From NCBI GenBank assembly GCA_947072565.1, contig CAMTIM010000071.1, forward strand, positions 1-47,005: 47,005 nucleotides of DNA, read 5' to 3'. A program made the translations under genes and the position numbers. The first letter of the stretch is position 1, and every line of letters begins with the position of its first letter. The DNA is from an uncultured Peptostreptococcaceae bacterium. Lineage in GTDB: Bacteria; Bacillota; Clostridia; Peptostreptococcales; Peptostreptococcaceae. The notes under the pieces were generated by a model. That model searched no databases and was not told the DNA's origin. It worked only from the letters and a program-made list of their open reading frames with translations. Below are positions 17,901-24,609 of the stretch, in pieces.

Positions 17901-18067
17901 ATTAAGGTGTTAAATATTTCTTTATTACCATTTTTTATTTTAATAGCTCCAATTTCTATTATTTCAAAGTTATTCAAATTTAACCCGCTTGTTTCTATAT
18001 CTAAATATACAACCTTATCTAAAACACTTGTAACTTCATTAGATAATATATTTATAGTATCTTTCAT
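14972..18067 (-). CDS. dinG: DinG-family helicase with N-terminal exonuclease-like domain
   Basis: The 1031-residue protein has a DEDDh exonuclease-like domain (about 18-180) and an XPD/DinG superfamily-2 helicase (about 265-960). The helicase motifs are intact: Walker A APTGIGKS (K305) and DEAH at 482-485. Cysteines C368, C430, C435, C440 and C444 match the place of the XPD-type 4Fe-4S cluster. In the exonuclease part, motif I (D23, E25) is present, but the motif II Asp appears to be I108 (CHDTLFI) and motif III is off register (H164, D168), so nuclease activity is doubtful. DinG unwinds 5'-3', including R-loops and G-quadruplexes. It is monocistronic, with its own terminator and an AAAGGA ribosome site. 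Confidence 0.9.
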   Translation of the reverse strand: MKDTINILSNEVTSVLDKVVYLDIETSGLNLNNFEIIEIGAIKIKNGNKEIFNTLIKNQKPISTQVYSQYSNLYKKNIQSAPKLNNIIDEFVDFVEDAVIICHDTLFIKQILNKCMPKIKNKIINSMELAIVLEPYHKEYNLNYLKKQLISSTQKIDNKSLTLHKIEDMIKIINILIVKLKKSEESTLEPLTFKINSYLNKFMLPKWEWSELIDNASYTQYHYEKEIFKEDKGIKEKEILKKVYKNDKNYEELLKDESIWESKEGFLYEYRPGQYELTKTIRETFKTKSANPKIACIQAPTGIGKSVGYLLPVILESRLNNKRVIISTDTKELQIQLINKDIPNVLNSLNLNNKVSYGYIKGKNNYICVEKLEIYKKDYNEQNPTIEEILGIIILERFIKDGKHGDIEEINHFIISHFEKMDIHLRYVMCDPNLCRPKKCFKDCLYKIRTEQLKEEDITVINHSLLAKWPYKEEKPLEHIIVDEAHNLAEKGYEFFSSTIEYKMFCHFLKEIYPYENINNSIFAYENKNKKIKPFDKFYHHVHFDRNIKNKISTNINLIIEEMKNILDFGMNSHYKNISKYNLRWELNLQENEIAGKIKIDNEIKNITYDKYSQVIKNSCDKIIRNLVSILIIIDRNLDDDSIDKESDVYKFGKARINELENIKSVFQTFMEYSKDDDFARIIEIDKNYNYFEIRVVPLKLAALFEENILTQIESGVFLSATLSVENSMDYFKNTLGINRVESIEKIIPPLYDYKNRVSIIGLNDLCNYNNKDFPKEMSDVINNVSKITQGHLLSLFNSRDRLEKTYDYLLDDLNNQNIEVYMNKKGIKNLNDINKKCVVLGSKGCFEGVDIPGDGLICVTLDKIPNLNPKDPLYSTIMKKYNLPYHVVNYPQMAIKVKQAMGRILRSQYDYGCFVIFNTGTNIHTIKKLERDLHGCSINIMGKNKITECISDHLYKSRTVVMNKTLMEIIDILKYDDNMNVKNVEKFINKQMKNRNINSNVVDFKDEILKINYYNQNYSIHKDKLKYKPK

Positions 18068-18320
18068 TTTTTAGTCCTTTCAATAAAATCTCTTTTAAAT
18101 TTTCTTAATAAGATTTTATTTTTACTCATTTTGTATACATAATTATATGATAAGTTTATCCAAAAAGTAAAAGTATATTTTTATATAGTATTACGATTTC
18201 AATAAAATCATTATTTATAATTTAAAATAATATTTTGATTTTCAGAGTATATTTTAACTTTATTTATAGAAACTATATATAGATTAAGATTACAATTTTA
18301 TAACAACCAGAGGTGATTTT

Positions 18321-19154
18321 ATGAACAATAGAAAATCTAGAACTTATTTCATTCTTAGTTTTTTTGTATTGGTATTTTGTATATTAGTTGGGACTAATTT
18401 TCATATGATTAATAAGTCCAAAACTCAAATATTAAACCAAGATCTTAGTACTCAAGAATATAGTTGGTACTTTAATCCTAGAAATGATGGAAAACAACCA
18501 GACCCAATAAAGGAAGCTAATTTCTTTAAAAAATATAATTCTTATTATGTTGGAGCACCTGATGAAAAAGTTTTATATCTGTCTTTTGATGCAGGATATG
18601 AAAACGGAACTACTGAGAGCATACTTAATACTCTAAAAAAACACAATGCTAAAGCTCAGTTCTTTGTTGTTGAAAGCTATATCAAAAATAATCCTGACTT
18701 AATAAAAAGAATGGAAAAAGAAGGTCATTTAGTTTGTAATCATTCTAAAACACATCCTTCAATGGCACAAATTACAGATTTTAATAAGTTCAAATCTGAA
18801 TTTACTAGCGTTGAAAAAGCTTACAAAGATGTTACAGGTAAAGATATGCCTAAATACTTTAGACCACCTATGGGCAAGTTTAGCGAACAATCTTTAAAGT
18901 ATACTCAAGATTTAGGTTATAGTTCAATATTTTGGAGCTTTGCTTATGTTGATTGGTATAATGACAAGCAACCTACACATGAATATGCTAAAGAAAAGAT
19001 ATATTCAAGAACTCACCCTGGTGCGATAGTTTTACTTCACCCAAACTCTAAAACTAATACTGAGATATTAGATGAAGTACTTACTCATTGGGAAAAAGAA
19101 GGCTATAAACTAAAAACATTAGACTACTTAATAAAAAACAATACTAAAAATTAA
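18321..19154 (+). CDS. pdaA: PdaA-type polysaccharide deacetylase (spore cortex)
   Basis: The 277-residue protein has a membrane anchor or signal (about 8-27) and a NodB deacetylase domain (about 83-265). Motif 1 is SFDAGYE (base D90; A91 where many deacetylases have a second Asp), motif 2 HSKTH (H141, H145), motif 3 RPPMGKFS, and a late LLH (H240). The length and the GYENG context match PdaA, which removes the acetyl group of MurNAc so that muramic-delta-lactam forms in spore cortex. In C. difficile pdaA1 and cotE have close locus tags as I recall, matching their nearness here. AGAGGTGA precedes the ATG. A forespore promoter is expected but not identified. Confidence 0.88.
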   Translation: MNNRKSRTYFILSFFVLVFCILVGTNFHMINKSKTQILNQDLSTQEYSWYFNPRNDGKQPDPIKEANFFKKYNSYYVGAPDEKVLYLSFDAGYENGTTESILNTLKKHNAKAQFFVVESYIKNNPDLIKRMEKEGHLVCNHSKTHPSMAQITDFNKFKSEFTSVEKAYKDVTGKDMPKYFRPPMGKFSEQSLKYTQDLGYSSIFWSFAYVDWYNDKQPTHEYAKEKIYSRTHPGAIVLLHPNSKTNTEILDEVLTHWEKEGYKLKTLDYLIKNNTKN

Positions 19155-19163
19155 TTTTTACAT

Positions 19164-19205
19164 AAAAAAGATATAGAGACAATTGATTTGCTCTATATCT
19201 TTTTT
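19164..19205. terminator. Bidirectional terminator after pdaA
   Basis: A perfect 15-bp stem (AAAAAAGATATAGAG / CTCTATATCTTTTTT) with a 12-base loop lies between pdaA and the convergent hypothetical gene, with T-runs both ways. Confidence 0.9.
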
Positions 19206-19213
19206 ATAATTCT

Positions 19214-19717
19214 TTACGCATCAACTAATATACTTCTACCTCTAAAATTTGCTACCCAATAAGGTTTATAAATACTTTTAACTTCTTTTATATTAATATT
19301 TTGTAAATTAACTTTATCTATTGTATTGCTTTTATATTTTTCTCCTAAGAAATTCATAATCTCACTTTTAACACCTTCTATAATATCACATTCACCTATT
19401 TTAGCTTTCTTTATACGACTTTTAGTTACATACCTTCTTGTTGTGCTAGGTATTATATCAATAGATTCAGAGTATCCATTAAAAGTATTCACTAGCATTG
19501 TTATGTAATGTTTTTTTGTTTCATGCCTAAATACCTTATTTGTTTTTTCTCTACTTATTACTTCATAATTTAATACTTTTAGTTCTATATATTCTAAATG
19601 TATATCATTTACTACTGTATTAAACTGAGAAACTTTACTCATTAATGGCATTTTTCTTGATACATGCTTTAAGGCTTCTTTTTTGCTTTTATTTATCTCA
19701 ATAGCTTCTATTTTCAT
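19214..19717 (-). CDS. Hypothetical protein, 167 residues
   Basis: I do not recognise this protein. It is soluble by appearance, with no signal or membrane segment, and is alternately charged and beta-rich. A pattern such as YIELKVLNYEVISREK and ITMLVNTFNGYSESIDI suggests one alpha/beta domain, and the C-terminus has KPYWVANFRGRSILVDA. The start is well supported by TAGGAGGG seven bases before the ATG. It is flanked by terminators and a divergent PHP gene, so it is probably expressed alone. Coding potential is good; the function is unknown. Confidence 0.65.
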   Translation of the reverse strand: MKIEAIEINKSKKEALKHVSRKMPLMSKVSQFNTVVNDIHLEYIELKVLNYEVISREKTNKVFRHETKKHYITMLVNTFNGYSESIDIIPSTTRRYVTKSRIKKAKIGECDIIEGVKSEIMNFLGEKYKSNTIDKVNLQNINIKEVKSIYKPYWVANFRGRSILVDA

Positions 19718-19843
19718 AGCACCCTCCTAGTAAATGTTTTGCCCTTTAGTAAATTATATTAAAGTATCCTATAATTTCATGTATGTACACATAAAAAAAT
19801 ACACAACATAATTATTATATTTTTATAAAAAGGACTGATTTCT

Positions 19844-21280
19844 ATGACATCAAAGAAAAAGATAATATTATTAATGTTGCTGTTCTCATTTATTGCAATA
19901 AGTAAAATTTCATATGATAATTTTTTTAGTTTTAAATTTTCAAATGAAAAAACTTTACAAAGTAGTAATTTAGATAATAATAAATTAGTTATAAATTCTG
20001 TATCTCCAAATAAATGTGAGCAATACATAGTCTCTAAGCCAACTATAAAGATAAATTATTCTAGTCAAAATAATATAGATACTTCTTCAATTAAATTATT
20101 TGTAAACTATCAAGACGTAACTAAAAAATCAATTATATCTAATAATGAAATTAGTTATACTCCTGATAAAAAGTTTAAAAGAGGTACTCAGATAGTAAAA
20201 CTAGAGATATTTGATTCATCAAATAAGAAAAATATATCTTCTCTTGAATGGTATTTTGTAGTTGGTACACCTGTTTATAATCATTACAGAGGTTTATTGC
20301 ATTCTCATACCGCAGCAAGTGATGGTCATGGTAGTTATAGTGATGCTTACTACTTATCTAGAGACAAAGCTAATTTAGACTTTTTTGCCATAACAGAACA
20401 TTCTAACATGTTGGATAATAATCTTGAATGTAATATAGAAAATGCATCATTTAGTAATGAGTGGAATGAACTAACAAAATATAAAAATATGTTTACTTCT
20501 AATGGAAAATTTATAGCTCTTAATGGATTTGAAATGACTTATCCTTATAACGTGAAAAATCCGATTGGTCATATAAATATATTTAATTCAGAAGGATTTG
20601 TTTGTTCAGAATTACCTGATATGGAATTAGATGATTTTTATAAATTAATTTATAATCAAGACGATTTAATTGGTCAATTTAACCACCCATGTGATAAATT
20701 TGGTAAATTTAATAACTTAAAATATTCACCTTATGGAGATAGCGTTATATCATTGATAGAGGTCGGAAATGGATATAATAAAGATATTAAAAAAAACATT
20801 AGATCTCATGATATGTATCAATTGGCATTAGATAATGGATGGCATCTAGCCCCAACTTGTAATCAAGACAATCATAGAGTTGATTTTGGTATAGCTAATG
20901 AATTTAGAACAGTAGTACTATCTACCGATTTAACTAAGGATGGCTTATACGATGCTCTTAAACATATGAGAGTCTATGCTAGCGAAGACAAAAACCTAAA
21001 AATTGATTATACTATAAACGACCTTCCTATGGGATCTACAATAAGTAAAACTTCTAAACTTAGATTTTGCGTAAGTGTAATTGATACTGATTTTGAAGAT
21101 AAGATAGAGGAAATTCAAATTATAAGCAATAAAGGCGATATAATAAAAAGCAAAAAATTTAACTCTAATCTAGCTAAGTTAGAGTTTAGTTCTAAATCAA
21201 TAAAAAATAAGTTTTATTATGTTAAAGTAATTCAAAAAAATGATAAAATATCTGTTACTGCTCCTATATGGATAAAATAG
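19844..21280 (+). CDS. Exported PHP-domain phosphoesterase (CehA/McbA-like)
   Basis: The 478-residue protein has an N-terminal hydrophobic signal or anchor (about 6-24), an Ig-like beta domain (about 45-140) and a PHP metal-dependent hydrolase domain (about 147-400). Metal motifs visible are LLHSHTAASDG (H153, H155, D160), AITEHS (E185, H186), a central FNHP and TCNQDNH. A beta-rich C-terminal domain (about 385-478) follows. CehA/McbA-type PHP proteins hydrolyse phospho- or carbamate esters; here the substrate is unknown and the place of action is outside the membrane. The ATG has AAAAGGACTG upstream. A strong terminator follows, so it is monocistronic. Confidence 0.85.
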   Translation: MTSKKKIILLMLLFSFIAISKISYDNFFSFKFSNEKTLQSSNLDNNKLVINSVSPNKCEQYIVSKPTIKINYSSQNNIDTSSIKLFVNYQDVTKKSIISNNEISYTPDKKFKRGTQIVKLEIFDSSNKKNISSLEWYFVVGTPVYNHYRGLLHSHTAASDGHGSYSDAYYLSRDKANLDFFAITEHSNMLDNNLECNIENASFSNEWNELTKYKNMFTSNGKFIALNGFEMTYPYNVKNPIGHINIFNSEGFVCSELPDMELDDFYKLIYNQDDLIGQFNHPCDKFGKFNNLKYSPYGDSVISLIEVGNGYNKDIKKNIRSHDMYQLALDNGWHLAPTCNQDNHRVDFGIANEFRTVVLSTDLTKDGLYDALKHMRVYASEDKNLKIDYTINDLPMGSTISKTSKLRFCVSVIDTDFEDKIEEIQIISNKGDIIKSKKFNSNLAKLEFSSKSIKNKFYYVKVIQKNDKISVTAPIWIK

Positions 21281-21292
21281 TTTTATTAAATC

Positions 21293-21329
21293 AAAATGGT
21301 AGAAACTTATTCTAAGTTTCTACCGTTTT
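21293..21329 (+). terminator. Terminator of the PHP gene
   Basis: A 17-bp stem with one G-U pair (core GGTAGAAACTTA / TAAGTTTCTACC) and a three-base loop ends in TTTTA, 12 bases after the stop. Confidence 0.85.
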
Positions 21330-21477
21330 ATATTCCGCACATTTATATTTATAAGCCTTGACACATAATTCATATAAATAGATCTAAATAAGTTAGTATC
21401 TATATTTAATATTATGATATTTTTCTACTTTTTGTTACTATTTAATTTATTTTTATTTAGCAAAGTGCATATATCTT

Positions 21478-22302
21478 TTAACTATTAATTTTTTTTATAT
21501 TAACAGGTATCTGTATTTCAGTTATAAACTCGTCTACAATCCCTGTTTCATGTACGTCAATTTTATATATTTCTATAGGATCTGTTATAATTTCATAACC
21601 ATTTTGGTTTATGTAATTCATCATTTTATTTAAATGAAATTTATTATTTTTGTATCCACCTCTGTATGTTAACGTTACATAATAGCCTTCTTTGACAACT
21701 ATGTTATATATCAGTTCATGTTCTTCTAAAAAGCAAAATACAGACTTAAATTCATTAAATATGCCTTTCTTTACTTTATCTAATGAAAATGTGGCTCCAA
21801 TATTATTATTTCCAAGTATGTTAAACCTACTTTCATATTCTTTTTGAAGTTTTTGTATCAAGAAATCTACATCCTCATCCTTTTTTATATCAGCATTTAA
21901 TTTTAATGCTTTTCTCTCATGTATATAAACTAATTCTATTTCTTCTAGCTTTGAGTTATTAACTGCATCATCTATAGAATCTAGCCTTTTATTTATATTT
22001 TCTTTGTGTTTTTCAAGTTCTTTTATTTTTTTATCTATTAGATTTATTTCTTCTTTTAATATTTTGTTAGTATTTTCTATACTTCTGCAATCTAAATATT
22101 CTTTTATTTTTTTCATTGGAAAATCTAAATTTCTAAATTCTTTTATTAAATTCAACCTCCAAATATCTGATATACGATACATTCTATAGCCATTAGTGTC
22201 TCTAAATGGTTTTAATATACCTAACTCTTCATAATACATTAATGAATCTCTTCCTATGCCATATATTTTAGATATTTCTCCTATTTTATAATAATCTTTC
22301 AT
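21478..22302 (-). CDS. MerR-family regulator with GyrI-like effector domain
   Basis: The 274-residue protein has a MerR winged HTH (about 3-70; YKIGEISKIYGIGRDSLMYYE), a dimerising coiled coil (about 78-115) and a GyrI/BmrR-like effector-binding domain (about 118-272) that ends with the family pattern HETGIVDEFITEIQIPV. Such proteins sense hydrophobic or cationic drugs and activate by twisting a promoter with a long -35/-10 spacer. The upstream gene on the same strand encodes a YitT membrane protein and is a possible partner. A dyad TAACTT-TTTT-AAGTTA lies about 20 bases before the start and may be an autoregulatory site. AGGAAAGGA precedes the ATG. Confidence 0.9.
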   Translation of the reverse strand: MKDYYKIGEISKIYGIGRDSLMYYEELGILKPFRDTNGYRMYRISDIWRLNLIKEFRNLDFPMKKIKEYLDCRSIENTNKILKEEINLIDKKIKELEKHKENINKRLDSIDDAVNNSKLEEIELVYIHERKALKLNADIKKDEDVDFLIQKLQKEYESRFNILGNNNIGATFSLDKVKKGIFNEFKSVFCFLEEHELIYNIVVKEGYYVTLTYRGGYKNNKFHLNKMMNYINQNGYEIITDPIEIYKIDVHETGIVDEFITEIQIPVNIKKINS

Positions 22303-22340
22303 ATTATAATCCTTTCCTATGTAACTTTTTTAAGTTATTT

Positions 22341-22410
22341 TATAAAAGCTATGAGTAAATTAAAATATACCTCTTATTAGGGTTATTTTAAATAGCTCAT
22401 AGCTTTTATA
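22341..22410. terminator. Long two-part hairpin between yitT-like and merR-like genes
   Basis: A perfect 15-bp outer stem (TATAAAAGCTATGAG at 22341-22355 with its complement at 22396-22410) encloses a second imperfect stem (ATTAAAATATACC against GGTTATTTTAAAT). It directly follows the stop of the YitT-like gene and probably terminates it, though the trailing T-run is short. Confidence 0.7.
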
Positions 22411-22411
22411 A

Positions 22412-23050
22412 TTATAATAATACTACTTCTTCTTCATTACACTCTTTACCTTCATCATCATTATCTTTATAAATCAAACTTATTATTTTACCACTTATAG
22501 TTACCGCAATTATAGAGAAAAATACTTGTTTAAAATCTAAATATACTAATGATAACAAAAGAACTATAGCATCAGTTATTAAGTAAATATGATTTACTTT
22601 TAATTTTGTAAATCTATTACCTAAAAGAGCAATGACGTCATCTCCACCTGCTGCGCCTCCACCTCTTACTACAAATCCTACACCTACACCTACAAAAACA
22701 CCGGCCAATATACTTCCTATTAGCATGTTATTCATAAGACTAGGTATCAAAAACCCTATACTTTCCCAAGTTTTATATGTTATAGAGAATGTAGTTGTAG
22801 ATACTAATGAATATAATAAGAATTGCTTTCCAAAAAATTTAGAACCAAGTGCAAATAACGATACGTCTATTATTAAACTTGTTATAGCTGGAGATATATC
22901 AAATATATTTTTTATCAAAAGTATTAACCCTAAAACTCCGCCTTCTGTTACGCTGTTTTGATAATTGAAATTATAACTTCCAAAAGATAATATTGATGAG
23001 CCTAATATTATTAATAATACACTTTTTAAAATTTGTTGTTTTGACCGCAA
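22412..23050 (-). CDS. YitT-family (DUF161-type) membrane protein
   Basis: The 212-residue protein has about five or six membrane segments and YitT-family features: an N-terminal FGSYNFNYQNSVTEGGVLGL segment and the glycine-rich motif GFVVRGGGAAGGDDVIAL at about 125. YitT proteins are widespread in Firmicutes membranes and are suspected small-molecule transporters; the true substrate is unknown. Unlike many YitT proteins this one lacks the large C-terminal DUF2179 domain and ends in a short acidic tail (NDDEGKECNEEEVV). It lies upstream of the MerR-type gene on the same strand, separated by a long hairpin. Confidence 0.85.
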   Translation of the reverse strand: MRSKQQILKSVLLIILGSSILSFGSYNFNYQNSVTEGGVLGLILLIKNIFDISPAITSLIIDVSLFALGSKFFGKQFLLYSLVSTTTFSITYKTWESIGFLIPSLMNNMLIGSILAGVFVGVGVGFVVRGGGAAGGDDVIALLGNRFTKLKVNHIYLITDAIVLLLSLVYLDFKQVFFSIIAVTISGKIISLIYKDNDDEGKECNEEEVVLL

Positions 23051-23223
23051 AATATCACTCCTAATTTAATTTGTATAAATTAATACTTATTATATTATAT
23101 ACCTTAGTATAATACCAATGTACATAATTTATTTTTACCAGTTATGTAAATTACTTATTGTTATATAAGCTTTATTTTTTACACAAACTATATTTGAAAA
23201 TAATATTAAGGAGGAAATACATT

Positions 23224-23364
23224 ATGCAAAACCAAACTTCCAACAGTGTATATGAAATAGCTAGCATATCACCAAAAGAACAAGAAGCTATAAAAAAAGC
23301 AGAGCTTGACCTAAAAAAATCTACAGGAAAAGAATTTGTTGTTATAGCATGGGAAAAAAAATAA
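23224..23364 (+). CDS. 46-residue conserved-looking microprotein
   Basis: The frame starts at an ATG with a perfect AAGGAGG eight bases upstream and ends before a strong terminator, so it is a real small gene. An upstream extension has no ribosome site. The peptide is soluble, with an amphipathic helix (SPKEQEAIKKAELDLKKSTG) and a short hydrophobic strand at the end (KEFVVIAWEKK). No family is recognised. It stands alone between a divergent YitT-like gene and a convergent YdcZ-type gene. Confidence 0.75.
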   Translation: MQNQTSNSVYEIASISPKEQEAIKKAELDLKKSTGKEFVVIAWEKK

Positions 23365-23373
23365 TTTTATTAA

Positions 23374-23418
23374 AATATAAAATACCTATATAAATTATAT
23401 CTATAGGTGTTTTATATT
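23374..23418. terminator. Bidirectional terminator of the microprotein gene
   Basis: A 17-bp stem with a single T-G wobble (core AAAATACCTATA / TATAGGTGTTTT) and an 11-base loop lies between the microprotein gene and the convergent YdcZ-type gene. Confidence 0.8.
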
Positions 23419-23439
23419 TACTATAATTTAATCATATAC

Positions 23440-23868
23440 TTAATTTAGTATAAAGAAAGTTCCTATAACTAACAAAACAGCTCCTATGTATTTATACAAA
23501 TGCATACTTCCTTGTCCTAAAATTATCCCATCAATTAAAAGACCTATTAGCATTTGAGAGACTACTATTAATGTTAACGTGTTTGAAACACCTAAGGTTG
23601 GCACTGATTTCACTGTAAAATATATTACAAGCCCTCCTAATATACCTCCAATTAGTAGTTTTGGATTTATATCGCTTATGTTCATTAAAGATTTAAAATC
23701 ACCTGTTAATAAAATACTTATTAAAAAAAATAAAACACCTACCACTAAACTTATAAAAGTTGCAATTAATGCCGTAGTATTTTTACCTAGTTCGCCGTTT
23801 ACAAATGCTTCTAGTGCCGTAGAGCCTCCTGCTAGTATTGCACATATTATCGCTCCTATATTTGACAT
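23440..23868 (-). CDS. YdcZ (DUF606)-type DMT membrane protein
   Basis: The 142-residue protein has five hydrophobic segments and the DUF606 pattern, with AGGSTALEAFVNGELGKNT near residue 13 and a central ILGGLVIYFTVKSVPTLG. DUF606 proteins are half-size relatives of drug/metabolite transporters and need to dimerise to form a ten-helix unit; they may be paired with a second copy, but none is adjacent here. The ATG follows AAAGGAGGG. The substrate is unknown. It is monocistronic and convergent with the microprotein gene. Confidence 0.85.
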   Translation of the reverse strand: MSNIGAIICAILAGGSTALEAFVNGELGKNTTALIATFISLVVGVLFFLISILLTGDFKSLMNISDINPKLLIGGILGGLVIYFTVKSVPTLGVSNTLTLIVVSQMLIGLLIDGIILGQGSMHLYKYIGAVLLVIGTFFILN

Positions 23869-24015
23869 TGTAATCCCTCCTTTAGTATCTCTATTGTAAT
23901 TTTATGATACAACCTATTTATTAATAACCATATCTAAGTAAGTTGACTGTTAAAAAGCTTTTTTGTTATAATGACTTTAAATTGATTGTATAATTAAAAT
24001 TTATGAGGTGATAAA

Positions 24016-24561
24016 ATGTTACAAATATTTAATATCAACTTTGATAATATTTATAAAAAAGAAAATTGTAATAAATTTATAATAATGGGCGTTCTTTTTC
24101 TTGCATTAGGGACTTTGTCTTTTTTTTATAAGGGTCTTGGAATAAAAATAGTATCGTGGATATTAGCTATAGCTTTATTATTTGCTGCATATCTAAATCT
24201 AAAAAATATTAATGAACTTAGACGATATGCTCCTAAAGATGAAATTGCTCCTTTTATCCGTATACAGATTCTACTTTTACTAGGAGCTTTATTATTAATA
24301 GTTTTTCCAAATAAAACACAAGGTATTATGTCCTCTCTATTTGGTATTTACCTTATATTTTCACAACTGTCAAAAATACTTAAGTCTAGAAATAACCCTT
24401 ATTTCAAATTAGGCTTTTGGAGAATATTCGAATTATTATTCGGTTTTGTATTGGTATTTTCTCCATTCTTTTTATCTAGATTTATTGCATCAATATTATC
24501 ATTACTTATAATATTCTTAGGAGTCTACTTACTATCTACAGGTAATGGACTTAAACGTTAG
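24016..24561 (+). CDS. HdeD-like DUF308 membrane protein
   Basis: The 181-residue protein shows six hydrophobic segments in three hairpins and a DUF308/HdeD-like layout, with short loops and paired glycines (LGIYLIFSQLSKILKSR). Its N-terminal 20 residues are polar. HdeD is linked to acid resistance in Escherichia coli, but the clostridial members have no defined role. TGAGGTGATAAA precedes the ATG. A strong bidirectional terminator follows the stop directly. Confidence 0.7.
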   Translation: MLQIFNINFDNIYKKENCNKFIIMGVLFLALGTLSFFYKGLGIKIVSWILAIALLFAAYLNLKNINELRRYAPKDEIAPFIRIQILLLLGALLLIVFPNKTQGIMSSLFGIYLIFSQLSKILKSRNNPYFKLGFWRIFELLFGFVLVFSPFFLSRFIASILSLLIIFLGVYLLSTGNGLKR

Positions 24562-24569
24562 AATAAAAT

Positions 24570-24609
24570 AAAAAAGTGTTGCTAATTTTATTATTAGCAA
24601 CACTTTTTT
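24570..24609. terminator. Bidirectional terminator, DUF308 gene / second VanW gene
   Basis: A perfect 17-bp stem (AAAAAAGTGTTGCTAAT and its complement) with a six-base loop lies between two convergent genes and touches the stop codon of the VanW-type gene. Confidence 0.92.
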
